Below the pieces are notes generated by a model, which was not told where the DNA came from, made no database searches, and saw only the letters and a list, made by a program, of their open reading frames with translations. The position numbers and the translations under genes were made by a program. A stretch of DNA of 64,000 bases from Bacteroidales bacterium (GTDB taxonomy: Bacteria; Bacteroidota; Bacteroidia; Bacteroidales; P3). Location: positions 1 to 64,000 of the forward strand of contig JAFROL010000024.1 of assembly GCA_017429685.1 (NCBI GenBank). Reading direction: 5' to 3'. Below, piece after piece: positions 52,395 through 61,419 of the stretch; position 1 is the stretch's first letter, and each line of letters begins with the position of its first letter.

Positions 52395-52814
52395 ATGCGG
52401 CTGCTTTTCTCTTTCGCCTCTTTCTTTGAAAAGGCTTTTATGCTAAAATTCCTGAAATTCTGCGTCGTCGGAGTTTCAGGCACTGCCATAGATTTTGGTC
52501 TGACGTGGCTGTGCAAGGAGATTTTCAAAATCCCCAAATTCCTTGCCAATGCCATAGGTTTTGTTGTTGCAGCCACCAACAATTATATTCTTAACCGCAT
52601 CTGGACGTGGGGCAGCACAAGCGACCAGGTCGGTGTCGAGTATGTAAAGTTTTTTACAGTATCGCTGATTGGATTAGGACTTAATACTCTGATTCTATAC
52701 ATCTTTAACGAAAAGATCAAACTTAATTTCTACGTTTCCAAAGTCATCGCCACAGGCGTGGTGATGCTGTGGAACTTTTTTGCCAACAATTTCTTTACTT
52801 TCGCCGGAGTCTAA
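52395..52814 (+). CDS. GtrA-family membrane protein
   Basis: A 139-residue inner-membrane protein with four helices of the GtrA family, proposed to move polyprenyl-phosphate-linked sugars across the membrane. Typical segments are FLKFCVVGVSGTAIDFGLTW, the ATNNYILNRIWTW segment (about residues 70-82) and the C-terminal WNFFANNFFTF. ATG 52440 would remove 15 residues and give a more typical N terminus, so the start is uncertain. Together with the glycosyltransferase downstream it suggests glycan decoration. Confidence 0.85.
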   Translation: MRLLFSFASFFEKAFMLKFLKFCVVGVSGTAIDFGLTWLCKEIFKIPKFLANAIGFVVAATNNYILNRIWTWGSTSDQVGVEYVKFFTVSLIGLGLNTLILYIFNEKIKLNFYVSKVIATGVVMLWNFFANNFFTFAGV

Positions 52815-52832
52815 ACCGGATGTTTAACTATT

Positions 52833-54113
52833 ATGATTATGAAGGGAAAAACTCTTTTTTCGCTGTTTTTTTGTCTTTTGTGTTCCACAACATCGATAGT
52901 TGCCCAGTCGCCCTTGAAGGTGCGTCCCGATGCGTTTCCGCCGAAGCCTGAAACGGTTGATTCCAAGGCTGTTCAGATGGCATCGACTGTCGCTGAGATG
53001 GCTTCGTGGGATCGCTACCCCACCTATGAAACTTATCTTGCTATGATGCAAGGCTGGGCGGAGCGCTACCCCAATTTGTGCAGTATCGACACCATCGGTA
53101 CCTCGGTTCAGGGCAGGCTTATTCTTTGCGCACGCATACAGGGTGAGAATGCATACCAAAACCTTCATCCCCAGTTCTTTTACTCGTCAACGATGCACGG
53201 CGACGAGGTGACAGGTTTTGTGATGATGCTCCGCCTTATCGACACGCTGCTCAGCGGTTACGGCAACAACCAGCAATATACTGATTTGGTCAACACTGTT
53301 GACATATATATCAATCCGCTCAGCAACCCCGACGGCACTTATCGTGGCGGAAATAATGATGTTCGCTATGCAATGCGATACAATGCTAATTACGTGGATC
53401 TTAATCGTAATTTTCCTGACCCCTTCGGCACTGAACCTATCGACAACCAGCAGGTCGAAAATACTGCAATGATAGCCTATGCCTCCAATCATAACTTCCG
53501 CCTCAGCGCCAACCTGCACGGTGGCAGCGAGGTGATGAACTATCCGTGGGACAGCTTCACGTCGTCGGAGAACCCCCATCCGGACAGCGATTGGTGGAAG
53601 GAAGTCTGCAAACGGTTTGTCGACACAAGTCGCACGTATTCAAATAGTCATTTCCGCGACGTCAACAGTCAGGGCTATATCGCTGGCGGCGACTGGTACA
53701 TTATCCCCAATGGCAGGCAGGACTATATGAACTATTACCACAACTGCAGCGAGATGACGATGGAGATTTCGTCGGTCAAAATGCTTAGCAGTGACCAATT
53801 GCCTGAGTATTGGCGTTTTCTGCAGCATTCCTTAGTCAATTATATCGCCGAGATTTACACTATCACCGGTGGCAGTGAAGGTGTTGACGTCGCCGACGAT
53901 GTTATTCCCTCGTTGTCGGTCTATCCTAATCCTACGCACGACAAAGTGTTTGTTGGCGAAGTGTCCACAGAACCGCTTTTGCTGTACAATATGCAGGGGC
54001 AGTGTGTGTTGCAGTTGCCTGCCGGTGCGCAGACCATTGATATGCAGAGCCTGCCGCAGGGGGTGTATTTCCTTCGCGTCGGCAACCGCAGTGCTAAGAT
54101 TGTCAAAAGATGA
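52833..54113 (+). CDS. M14 zinc carboxypeptidase with T9SS sorting domain
   Basis: A 426-residue secreted metallopeptidase. After a signal peptide (to SIVAQ) the M14 domain carries zinc ligands His122 and Glu125 (HGDE), His229 (NLHGG), substrate-binding Arg192 (VDLNRNFP) and catalytic Glu311 (MTMEIS), so it should be active; it probably trims C-terminal residues from peptides outside the cell. Residues 360-426 (LSVYPNPTHDKVFV to SAKIVKR) form a T9SS type A sorting domain. It overlaps the downstream glycosyltransferase by four bases. Confidence 0.92.
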   Translation: MIMKGKTLFSLFFCLLCSTTSIVAQSPLKVRPDAFPPKPETVDSKAVQMASTVAEMASWDRYPTYETYLAMMQGWAERYPNLCSIDTIGTSVQGRLILCARIQGENAYQNLHPQFFYSSTMHGDEVTGFVMMLRLIDTLLSGYGNNQQYTDLVNTVDIYINPLSNPDGTYRGGNNDVRYAMRYNANYVDLNRNFPDPFGTEPIDNQQVENTAMIAYASNHNFRLSANLHGGSEVMNYPWDSFTSSENPHPDSDWWKEVCKRFVDTSRTYSNSHFRDVNSQGYIAGGDWYIIPNGRQDYMNYYHNCSEMTMEISSVKMLSSDQLPEYWRFLQHSLVNYIAEIYTITGGSEGVDVADDVIPSLSVYPNPTHDKVFVGEVSTEPLLLYNMQGQCVLQLPAGAQTIDMQSLPQGVYFLRVGNRSAKIVKR

Positions 54114-55309
54114 GGTATAGCCATATTTCCGTTGCTGTGCCTATGCTGGCGGAACTTGAAAACATTCAAGTGCTGATAGATTTGTTCAGACGCCAGACTT
54201 TCAAGGATTTTTCTCTTTATTTTTGTGTCAATAACCCCGATGGATGGGCCGATAGCGACGACCCGACGCAGCGTCAGATGTATGCAGACAATCAGTCGAC
54301 GCTCGAATATCTTCGCGAATTGCAGCTCTCAAGTATTGATTTCAAGATTGTTGTGCTTGATTTTTCTTCTCCTGGCCGTGGTTGGAAAGGCCGAAAACGC
54401 GGCGTGGGCTGGGCTCGGAAGGAACTCTTTGCGGCAATTGATGCCGATTGTGGCGACGATGAGCTTGTGGTCAGTCTCGATGCCGACACTGTTTTTGCTG
54501 AAACGTATTTGGAATCAGTGTTGTGCACGATGAATAGCCATCCCGAATGCAATGCACTTTGTGTGCCATACTATCATCCTTTAAGTGGCAACGAGCAGCA
54601 GGATCGTGCTATGCTGCGCTATGAGATTTATATGCGGCACTATTTGCTAAGTCTTTTGGAATCAGATAATCTGTATGCTTTCACCGCTCTTGGCAGCGCG
54701 ATGGTTTTTCCGCTGTGGGCTTACAGAAGGGTAGGTGGCATCACTCCGCTGCAGGGCGGCGAGGATTTCTATCTGATGCAGAAATTTGCCAAAACTGGTC
54801 GTGTGTTATTGTCTTGCAATGAGATTGTTAGACCACAAGGACGCCCGTCGCTACGTGTACCTTTCGGAACGGGACCTGCCATAGCCAAAGGGCTTGATTC
54901 TATGGATTCTACGTATCCGTTATATCCCGCAGAGGGTTTCCGCTCTGTTGCCGAAACTTTTGCCCTCTTTCCGGACCTGTATGAAAAGGATATAGAAACG
55001 CCTATGAGCGATTTCCTTCGTCAGCAACTCAAAACCGACGACCTCTGGCAGCCGCTCCGCAAAAACTTTAAAACAAGGGATTTATTTGTTCACGCCTGTC
55101 AGGAACGAGTTGACGGGCTGCGCATATTGCAATATTTGAAGACTTTCCCGCTCCGCAGACCCGAAGAGGAATTGCGTTTTTTCTGTAATAACCATAGAAT
55201 CAGCCTTTCGGATAGCTTCGATTTCCGAATATCTCCTATTACGGAAATCAACGCACTTCGCGAAGCACTATTTGAATTGGAGCAAAGCTTTCGTCAAAGG
55301 AGCATCTAA
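54110..55309 (+). CDS. Family 2 glycosyltransferase
   Basis: A 399-residue cytoplasmic GT-A fold enzyme. The start ISVAVPMLAELENIQVLIDLFRRQTFKDFSLYFCVNNPDG and the nucleotide-sugar motif SLDADT (Asp124 and Asp126) are typical of GT2; GGEDFYLMQKFAKTGRV acts as the acceptor-side motif. Donor and acceptor sugars are unknown. It overlaps the T9SS carboxypeptidase by four bases and is visibly more AT-rich than the core genes. A link to glycosylation or LPS anchoring of T9SS cargo is inferred only from position. Confidence 0.82.
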   Translation: MRYSHISVAVPMLAELENIQVLIDLFRRQTFKDFSLYFCVNNPDGWADSDDPTQRQMYADNQSTLEYLRELQLSSIDFKIVVLDFSSPGRGWKGRKRGVGWARKELFAAIDADCGDDELVVSLDADTVFAETYLESVLCTMNSHPECNALCVPYYHPLSGNEQQDRAMLRYEIYMRHYLLSLLESDNLYAFTALGSAMVFPLWAYRRVGGITPLQGGEDFYLMQKFAKTGRVLLSCNEIVRPQGRPSLRVPFGTGPAIAKGLDSMDSTYPLYPAEGFRSVAETFALFPDLYEKDIETPMSDFLRQQLKTDDLWQPLRKNFKTRDLFVHACQERVDGLRILQYLKTFPLRRPEEELRFFCNNHRISLSDSFDFRISPITEINALREALFELEQSFRQRSI

Positions 55310-55394
55310 CGTTTTTATGTCCCTTCATTCGATTACGTCGTTTTCATTTGTTCTTCGAAAGATCTTTTGCCTATTTAAGCGTAAAAATAGTTTT

Positions 55395-56525
55395 TCAATA
55401 TTCGCGGGCCAGCCAGCGCAGCATAAACAAATCGGCAACCCGATAGTATGAACACTCTTTGGTGGTCTCCTCAAAAACAAGGTCTTTATCTATCAGCGTT
55501 TGCAATTGGCGGCGAGCTACGGCCGTTGCGCCGATATTGTGCTTCTTAAGGAAAGCATTTGCGTAAGGCTGCGTCACTTCCTCTTCTTTTGCTAATGCTA
55601 TCATATAATTCCACTGTCCATCGGTAAGCAACTGCTTGTATTGCAGAAAATAAGGTTCATTCAGCCTCAGAAGTCTGTCGCAGCAGCCACGCACCACATC
55701 GACGTCAACAGATTTTGCATTAAGCTCATAGACATCGTGGCACAGTCGCTGAGTATAATACGTATGCCGCTTTGTCCAATCCAACACGTACTTGACTGTT
55801 TCATTGTCTATTTGCATTCCGCCTTCAGAAAACATACGCTGGATGTGCTGCGCATATTTCTCTTCAGGAATGGCATCCAGGCCAATAAACTGCGTGCTCG
55901 AGAAAAACGGACGTTGAGGATTGCTGAAAATATCCGTCATCATATGCTTTTTGCTACCGCAGAAAATAAAGCAAACATTGTGAAGACGTTGGATGTATGT
56001 GCGCAGCATTGCTTCAACGTTAGTCTCTGGATACTCGCGTATCTGCTGAAACTCATCTATAGCCAGCAGAATGGGGTCATCCTGTTGTTCAAGGAATTGC
56101 AGAAGTCCTTCCAACGTATGCTCTTTCTCTGTCTGGTTCTGGTAGGAGAATTGAACTTGAGGACTTCCCGACAGCGGGTCAATTCCAAACATTGGCCTGA
56201 GACCCTTCAGCATACCAAGCAGTTTCCTGCCAGCCGATGTATCGTCGGGGAATATCTTGACGATGGCATTGGCGATGCATTTATTCAATTCCGCGATGTC
56301 TCTGGTCGCAAAAATGTCGACATAAATCGGTGTCACATTGCTGCCACTGTTTTTTAGTTCATCAATCAGACGAAGAATCAACCCTGTTTTGCCCATTCTT
56401 CTCTGTGCAATCAGGGTGACGTTGATTTTGGACGACACGCATTTCATCAACGTTTCAAGTTCATTCTCGCGGTCGAAAAACAACTCAGCACCTTCGTAGC
56501 CATTGAAAATAAACGGATTAGTCAT
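55395..56525 (-). CDS. AAA ATPase with C-terminal winged helix (archaeal-ATPase-like)
   Basis: A 376-residue P-loop ATPase of the archaeal ATPase-like group common in Bacteroidota. The N terminus FIFNGYEGAELFFDRENELETL precedes Walker A AQRRMGKTG (residues 40-48) and Walker B ILLAIDEFQQ (152-161). A lid region (GLDAIPEEKYAQHI) and a C-terminal winged helix (from about 300, ending FMLRWLAREY) follow. Substrates of these ATPases are mostly unknown. It is more AT-rich than neighbours and has a promoter overlapped by a direct repeat, suggesting self-regulation or horizontal origin. Confidence 0.85.
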   Translation of the reverse strand: MTNPFIFNGYEGAELFFDRENELETLMKCVSSKINVTLIAQRRMGKTGLILRLIDELKNSGSNVTPIYVDIFATRDIAELNKCIANAIVKIFPDDTSAGRKLLGMLKGLRPMFGIDPLSGSPQVQFSYQNQTEKEHTLEGLLQFLEQQDDPILLAIDEFQQIREYPETNVEAMLRTYIQRLHNVCFIFCGSKKHMMTDIFSNPQRPFFSSTQFIGLDAIPEEKYAQHIQRMFSEGGMQIDNETVKYVLDWTKRHTYYTQRLCHDVYELNAKSVDVDVVRGCCDRLLRLNEPYFLQYKQLLTDGQWNYMIALAKEEEVTQPYANAFLKKHNIGATAVARRQLQTLIDKDLVFEETTKECSYYRVADLFMLRWLAREY

Positions 56526-56548
56526 AATTGTTTTTGTTTTTGTAAATG

Positions 56549-56598
56549 CAAAGATACAACTTTTCTTCGACTTAACAAAATGTTGTTAACAAAATGTT
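56549..56598 (-). promoter_or_regulatory. Promoter and 13-bp direct repeat of the AAA ATPase gene
   Basis: On the minus strand TTTG (56576-56579), 19 bases, then TATCTTTG (56549-56556). The 13-bp sequence TTAACAAAATGTT occurs twice (56572-56584 and 56586-56598), covering the -33 element. A repressor bound there would block the promoter; this is inferred. The remaining 56599-56815 shows no gene. Confidence 0.8.
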
Positions 56599-56815
56599 AA
56601 GTGCGGATCGTCGAAAAAATAACTTGGCTGTGGCGAAGACAGCCCTTTCCCCCCTTGATGTGGAAATTGCGGTCGTTTGCAACGAGTTATGGAAAGCGCT
56701 GGTGATGAAGAGTTTTGGCGTTTTTTGCAAAGATGTTGTTCTTCTATACAATAAAAAAAAATCTGCGTCGTTAAAACATAGAAATATCGAATAATCACAA
56801 AATATCGAAATATTT

Positions 56816-58558
56816 ATGGCACAAACGACACTCGACGCCACAACGCTGGCAAATGTAAAAACCTGGCTCGAAGGAGCATACGATGAAGAAACGAAGGCCG
56901 CTATCCGCAAGATGCAGGCTGAGAACCCCGAAGAACTGAACGAGAGCTTCTACCGCAGCCTTGAATTTGGCACGGGCGGCCTGCGCGGCATTATGGGCGT
57001 GGGCACCAACCGTATGAACCGCTATACTGTGGGTATGGCCACACAGGGCTTGGCCAACTACGTTAAGAACTGCTTCCCCGGTGAGGAGCTGAAGGCCGCC
57101 ATCTCGCACGACAGTCGCAACCACAGTCGCGAGTTCGCCGAAATTACGGCCAACGTGCTTGCTGCCAATGGTTTCACGGTCTATCTGTTCGACGATATGC
57201 GCCCCACTCCGGAACTGAGTTTCGCGGTGCGCTACTTCAAATGCCAGACGGGCGTGATGCTGACGGCGTCGCACAACCCGAAGGAATACAACGGCTACAA
57301 GGCCTATTGGAGTGACGGCTGCCAGCTGGTGCCGCCGCACGACACCAGCGTCATCGACGAGGTGGAGAAAATCAAGTCGCTCGACGACGTGAAATGGTCT
57401 GGCGGCGAGGCCCGTATCAAGACTATCGGTGCCGAGGTGGACGAGGCCTTTATGCGCGAAATCGACAAGAATGTGCTCAACCCCGAATGCATCAAGGCTC
57501 ACCACGACGTGAAGATTGTCTACACCCCGCTGCACGGAACGGGTATCAAGCTGATTCCAACGATGTTGGAGCGTTTGGGCTTCACCAATGTCAATGTCGT
57601 CAAGGCTCAGGCCGTTCCCGACGGAAACTTCCCCACCACGCCGTCGCCCAACCCAGAGGAGCACGCCGCGATGAAGATGGCCGTAGACCTGGCCAAGGAT
57701 ATCAATGCCGACATCGTCTTCGCCAGCGACCCTGACGCCGACCGCGTGGGCGTGGCCGTCAAGAAGCCCGATGGCGAATGGATGCTGCTCAACGGCAACC
57801 AGACGATGTCGGTGCTGATCTACTACCTGCTGAAGCAGTGGAAAGAGAAGGGAAAGCTGACGGGCAAGGAATTTATCGTCAAGACCATCGTTACCAGCGA
57901 GTTGCCTGCTGACATCGCCCGTCGCTATGGCGTCAACGTGTATGACGTGCTGACCGGCTTCAAGTGGATTGGCGCCAAGATACTTGAGAAAGAGGGCAAA
58001 GAGACCTTCATCGGCGGCGGCGAAGAGAGCTACGGCTATATGATTGGCGACTTTGTCCGCGACAAGGATGCCGTGGGCGCCTGCTCGATGATTGCCGAGA
58101 TTGCAGCCTGGGCAGCGTCGCAGGGCAAGACGTTCTTCGACATACTGGTGGACCTCTACAAGGAATTCGGTTTCTACAAAGAGGGCCTGCTCAGCGTTGT
58201 CCGCAAGGGTAAGAGCGGCGCCGAGGAAATCCAGCAGATGATGAAGGACTACCGCGCCAACCCGCCCAAGGAAATCAACGGCAGCCGCGTGGTGCGCATT
58301 CGCGACATTAAGACGCTCGAAGAGACCGACTGCCTGACGGGCAAGACGACGAAAATCGACCTGCCGTCGAGCAACGTGTTGCAGTTCTTCACCGAAGACG
58401 GCTGCAAGGTGACGGTGCGCCCCAGCGGCACCGAGCCGAAAATCAAGTTCTATTTCGGCGTTAAGGACACCCTCACCAAGAAGGAATACTTCGACCAGAC
58501 CAACGCCGACCTCGACGCCAAAATCGAGGCCATCAAGAAGTCGATGGGGCTGGCGTAG
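56816..58558 (+). CDS. Phosphoglucomutase/phosphomannomutase family protein
   Basis: A 580-residue phosphohexomutase that interconverts hexose 1- and 6-phosphates. It has the catalytic-serine motif TASHNPKEYNGYK (Ser at about 152), the metal-binding DPDADRVG (about 305-311), the sugar-binding GGGEESYGY and the C-terminal phosphate loop RPSGTEPKIKFYF. Length and sequence fit the large Bacteroidota phospho-sugar mutases. Glucose versus mannose preference is not fixed. No promoter was recognised in the spacer upstream. Confidence 0.93.
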   Translation: MAQTTLDATTLANVKTWLEGAYDEETKAAIRKMQAENPEELNESFYRSLEFGTGGLRGIMGVGTNRMNRYTVGMATQGLANYVKNCFPGEELKAAISHDSRNHSREFAEITANVLAANGFTVYLFDDMRPTPELSFAVRYFKCQTGVMLTASHNPKEYNGYKAYWSDGCQLVPPHDTSVIDEVEKIKSLDDVKWSGGEARIKTIGAEVDEAFMREIDKNVLNPECIKAHHDVKIVYTPLHGTGIKLIPTMLERLGFTNVNVVKAQAVPDGNFPTTPSPNPEEHAAMKMAVDLAKDINADIVFASDPDADRVGVAVKKPDGEWMLLNGNQTMSVLIYYLLKQWKEKGKLTGKEFIVKTIVTSELPADIARRYGVNVYDVLTGFKWIGAKILEKEGKETFIGGGEESYGYMIGDFVRDKDAVGACSMIAEIAAWAASQGKTFFDILVDLYKEFGFYKEGLLSVVRKGKSGAEEIQQMMKDYRANPPKEINGSRVVRIRDIKTLEETDCLTGKTTKIDLPSSNVLQFFTEDGCKVTVRPSGTEPKIKFYFGVKDTLTKKEYFDQTNADLDAKIEAIKKSMGLA

Positions 58559-58576
58559 TGATTGTTGCTGGGCGAG

Positions 58577-58667
58577 ATTAGGCATTTTAGGCAAATTAGG
58601 CTTTTTAGGCAGCCTAGAATGCCTAATTTGCCTAAATTGCCTAATCTGCCTAATAATGCCTAAAAAC
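58577..58667. repeat. TTAGGC array that inverts to GCCTAA, period 9 (upstream)
   Basis: Four units of TTAGGCnnn followed by four to five units of GCCTAAnnn. Bases 58587-58601 and 58621-58635 are perfect 15-bp inverted repeats. It lies between pgm and the four-helix gene. Confidence 0.9.
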
Positions 58668-58705
58668 CTCTAACCACATTAGAAACCAACAAACACAACA
58701 AAACG

Positions 58706-59260
58706 ATGGACAATTCCTTCCTGCCTCAGAACAAGAATTACCGTTCGTTGATTGCTTTCCAAAAGGCTGAGTGTATTTACGACATCACCTACTATTTTGC
58801 CCACAAATATCTTAAGGTTGGCGACAGGACAATCAACCAGATGGTTATGGCGGCACGGTCGGGCAAGCAGAATCTGGCGGAAGGCAATATAGATGGCGTG
58901 ACTTCGAAGGAAATGGAAATCAAATTGACCAATGTCAACAGGGCTTCATTGCACGAACTTTTGTTGGACTATGAGGATTATCTGCGAGTCAGGGGATTGG
59001 CGCTGTGGGAGAAAGACGACCCACGCTCAATACAAACGCGCAGTTTCTGTGCCAAACATAATGACTCTGAGACTTATAGAAAGAAAATACAGGATCGCAG
59101 CGATGAAGCTATTGCCAATATCGCTATTACATTGATTCATCAGGCCGACGCATTGATTGTCGGCCTGATTGAATGGATGAAGCACAATTTTAAAGAAAAC
59201 GGAGGAATAAAAGAAGAGATGTATCGTGCCCGAAAAGATTGGCAACGGAGGAATGGGTGA
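58706..59260 (+). CDS. Four-helix-bundle protein with suffix domain
   Basis: A 184-residue soluble all-helical protein of the four-helix-bundle group (23S rRNA intervening-sequence protein-like, with the suffix domain form). FQKAECIYDITYYFAHKYL, AARSGKQNLAEGNIDG and LLLDYEDYLRVRGL are the typical helices, and the C-terminal part is the suffix. Known relatives bind nucleic acid or act as accessory factors, but the function of this subfamily is not established. Two palindromic GCCTAA arrays flank it on both sides. It is AT-richer than neighbours. No reverse transcriptase or template repeat is present. Confidence 0.85.
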   Translation: MDNSFLPQNKNYRSLIAFQKAECIYDITYYFAHKYLKVGDRTINQMVMAARSGKQNLAEGNIDGVTSKEMEIKLTNVNRASLHELLLDYEDYLRVRGLALWEKDDPRSIQTRSFCAKHNDSETYRKKIQDRSDEAIANIAITLIHQADALIVGLIEWMKHNFKENGGIKEEMYRARKDWQRRNG

Positions 59261-59266
59261 AGGGGT

Positions 59267-59346
59267 GATTAGGCGTTTTAGGCAGATTAGGCATACTAGG
59301 CTGCCTAAAACGCCTAACCTGCCTAGTTCGCCTAATTAGCCTAACC
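59267..59346. repeat. TTAGGC array that inverts to GCCTAA, period 9 (downstream)
   Basis: Same design as the upstream array: TTAGGCnnn units then GCCTAAnnn units; 59269-59283 and 59303-59317 are perfect 15-bp inverted repeats, with a different filler (GTTT/AAAAC) from the upstream array. It sits between convergent genes. Confidence 0.9.
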
Positions 59347-59349
59347 AAC

Positions 59350-61155
59350 CTATAATACCACCACCTTCTTTGCTGGCCTTTCTCCGACCTTGACCAGATA
59401 TACACCTGTCGGGAGCGGACAGAGCTCTGCCGATATTGCGCGCCCCGTTATGTCGAAGACCGAAACTGGCTCGCCGTCGGCTCCGTCGACAATGATACGT
59501 CCGTCGCGGGCATATATGCGAATGTCGTCATTGTCGGCTTCAACAACAGCCTCGCAGTCCTCGACAAACTTGTCGGCAAACTGCCCCCAGTAACTGTCGG
59601 AAACCCAAAGGTCCATAGTGCCGCAAGGGATATAGATGGTCTGAATGTTCCTCACCTCGTAGAGCGGACCCTGCCCTTTGACGGCAGGCGGCACTCCGGT
59701 GGCTGCGTTGGCAAAGCGGATATGGTTAAGATTCGCGTGATAGAACACGGCTTCGCCCAAGGTGTCGACAGGTCCTGTGAAATTAACGTATCGCAGGTAG
59801 TTGGTCTCGGCGCCGAAGGCAGCTTCGCCAACCTTCTTCAACTTCGACGGCAGGTCAATCGTGGTGATGTGAGGACTCGTGTAGAACGACATAGCCCAGA
59901 AAGCGTATTCGCCTATCTCCTCAACGTCGTTGCCCCAGGTTATGGAGTTGAGTTTGATGCAATTGCTGAAAGCCTCTTTGGGAATTACGCGGAGCGAATC
60001 GGGGATTGCAATCGACTTGAGCGACATACAGGTCATAAACGCGCTTTCGCCCATCGAAAGGAGCGTTTGCGGCATCGTTACATTGGTGAGGTTGTCGTTC
60101 AGAGCGAACGCATTGGCACCTATCGACTTCATATGCGCCGGCAGCACAATGCTACGGAACGAGCAGCCGTTGAAGCAGTTGTCGGTGATGTCGGTCACCC
60201 CCTCAGGAATAGTGATGTTCTCAACCCAAGTGTTGTTCTCGAAACCGCCAAGGACTTTCAGATTGGGGTTCAGCGTCACCGTGGCACCCGATTTGTGGCA
60301 CGACACAAGGGTGTCATAGCCAATGCTATAGACCATCAGCCCGTCCATAACATAATGGCTGTTGCCGTCGGCGATGCTGAGGTTGTTCATTTGTGGACAG
60401 TATGAGAAAGGACAAATCCCGATGTGTGTCACCGACGATGGAATGACGATGCCATCCAACGTCTCGCAGCAGTTGAACGCGAAATCGCCAATCGAAAGCA
60501 GTCCTTCGGGCAGCGAAACCGCAGTGATGTTGCGGCCGAAACCGAGGGCCATCTTACCGATGTGGCGAACGAACGTTGGAATGGCAACGCTGCCAGTCGT
60601 TCCGTCGGGAACCAGGCAAAGCGTAAGGCTATCCTTGCTGTAGAGCCATCCGTCGATGGAACGGTAGCGGGGGTTGGCCTCATCCACCGTGATGCTCGTC
60701 AGGTTCCTGGCCCAGAAAGCGCAGTCGTCGAAACGCTCGAAACAGGCCGGCAGGTGCAGCGACGCGATGTGGGAATACGAAAAAGCGTGGTCGCCGATGA
60801 AGCGCAGCGAGTCGGGCAGCGCGAGTGATGTGAAGCTGCAGTTGTAGAAGCAGTTCGACCCGATGCTGCGTATGGTCGCCGGCAGGGTTAGGCTGGTGAC
60901 ATTGCTGCAGCTTTCGAACGCCCCATCCCCCAGCGCTGTGACGGTATACGTCGTGCCATCGTGAACCACCGTCTGCGGAATGCTGATATCACCGTTATAC
61001 GGATTGTTGTGGATGTAATAGCGCGACGTAACCTCGACGGTGCGGTCCGATTCCGAGGTGATGCCGTAGACGATGCCGTCGACATCGAAATAGACAGGCT
61101 GGCACATACCCTTTGCGCACAGGCCTAACAACAAAAATACAAATAGTTTTTTCAT
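59350..61155 (-). CDS. BspA-like leucine-rich repeat protein with T9SS sorting domain
   Basis: A 601-residue secreted protein. After a signal peptide (to GMCQ) it has LRR_5 (BspA-type) repeats from about residue 70 to 520, with the pattern I-x-x-I-x-x-x-A-F-x-x-C-x-x-L-x-x-I-x-L/I-P. Such proteins act as adhesins or substrate binders. The C terminus (from about 545, IRIYARDGRIIVDGADGEPV to GVYLVKVGERPAKKVVVL) is a T9SS type A-like sorting domain. ATG 61155 is chosen over TTG 61161. It is divergent from a membrane-anchored ECF sigma factor across 264 bases with no standard promoter, so an ECF-dependent promoter is possible. Confidence 0.87.
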   Translation of the reverse strand: MKKLFVFLLLGLCAKGMCQPVYFDVDGIVYGITSESDRTVEVTSRYYIHNNPYNGDISIPQTVVHDGTTYTVTALGDGAFESCSNVTSLTLPATIRSIGSNCFYNCSFTSLALPDSLRFIGDHAFSYSHIASLHLPACFERFDDCAFWARNLTSITVDEANPRYRSIDGWLYSKDSLTLCLVPDGTTGSVAIPTFVRHIGKMALGFGRNITAVSLPEGLLSIGDFAFNCCETLDGIVIPSSVTHIGICPFSYCPQMNNLSIADGNSHYVMDGLMVYSIGYDTLVSCHKSGATVTLNPNLKVLGGFENNTWVENITIPEGVTDITDNCFNGCSFRSIVLPAHMKSIGANAFALNDNLTNVTMPQTLLSMGESAFMTCMSLKSIAIPDSLRVIPKEAFSNCIKLNSITWGNDVEEIGEYAFWAMSFYTSPHITTIDLPSKLKKVGEAAFGAETNYLRYVNFTGPVDTLGEAVFYHANLNHIRFANAATGVPPAVKGQGPLYEVRNIQTIYIPCGTMDLWVSDSYWGQFADKFVEDCEAVVEADNDDIRIYARDGRIIVDGADGEPVSVFDITGRAISAELCPLPTGVYLVKVGERPAKKVVVL

Positions 61156-61195
61156 AATCAACTTGTTTTAGAATGCTATTGGGTTAATTTCATTA

Positions 61196-61227
61196 AACGG
61201 ATCGACCGTTCGTTTTGCCGGTTCGTT
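61196..61227. promoter_or_regulatory. Repeat elements in the LRR/sigma divergent spacer
   Basis: AACGG and CCGTT form an inverted repeat around ATCGA (61196-61210), and CCGTTCGTT (61206-61214) is echoed by CCGGTTCGTT (61218-61227). They lie 41-72 bases upstream of the LRR gene and could be sites for the divergent sigma factor; inference only. Confidence 0.3.
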
Positions 61228-61419
61228 CAATAACATAATACGCATTTTTCCGTCGAAATCTGACAAATATGGAATACTTTTTTTGTTGCTTTGGTGAAAA
61301 AAAGAATAACCATCATAATAATTCTTGAGCGCAACCGTTAAAAAAATGCCGACCCGTGTCAGATTCTCCCTGAAAAATGTGTATTATGATAATGTAGAAC
61401 ATTCTTTAGCTCCCGAAAG

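Noticed and set aside
56594-56794. Small frame of 66 codons between the AAA ATPase and the phosphohexomutase
   Set aside because: No ribosome-binding or promoter context, unlike codon use, and it starts inside the direct repeat of the ATPase promoter.
58577-58667. Telomere-like TTAGGC repeats
   Set aside because: TTAGGC units are separated by three variable bases and invert midway; a bacterial chromosome segment with genes on both sides is not a chromosome end.
58706-59260. Diversity-generating retroelement accessory protein (Avd-like)
   Set aside because: The four-helix fold is similar, but no reverse transcriptase, template repeat or variable repeat is visible nearby.
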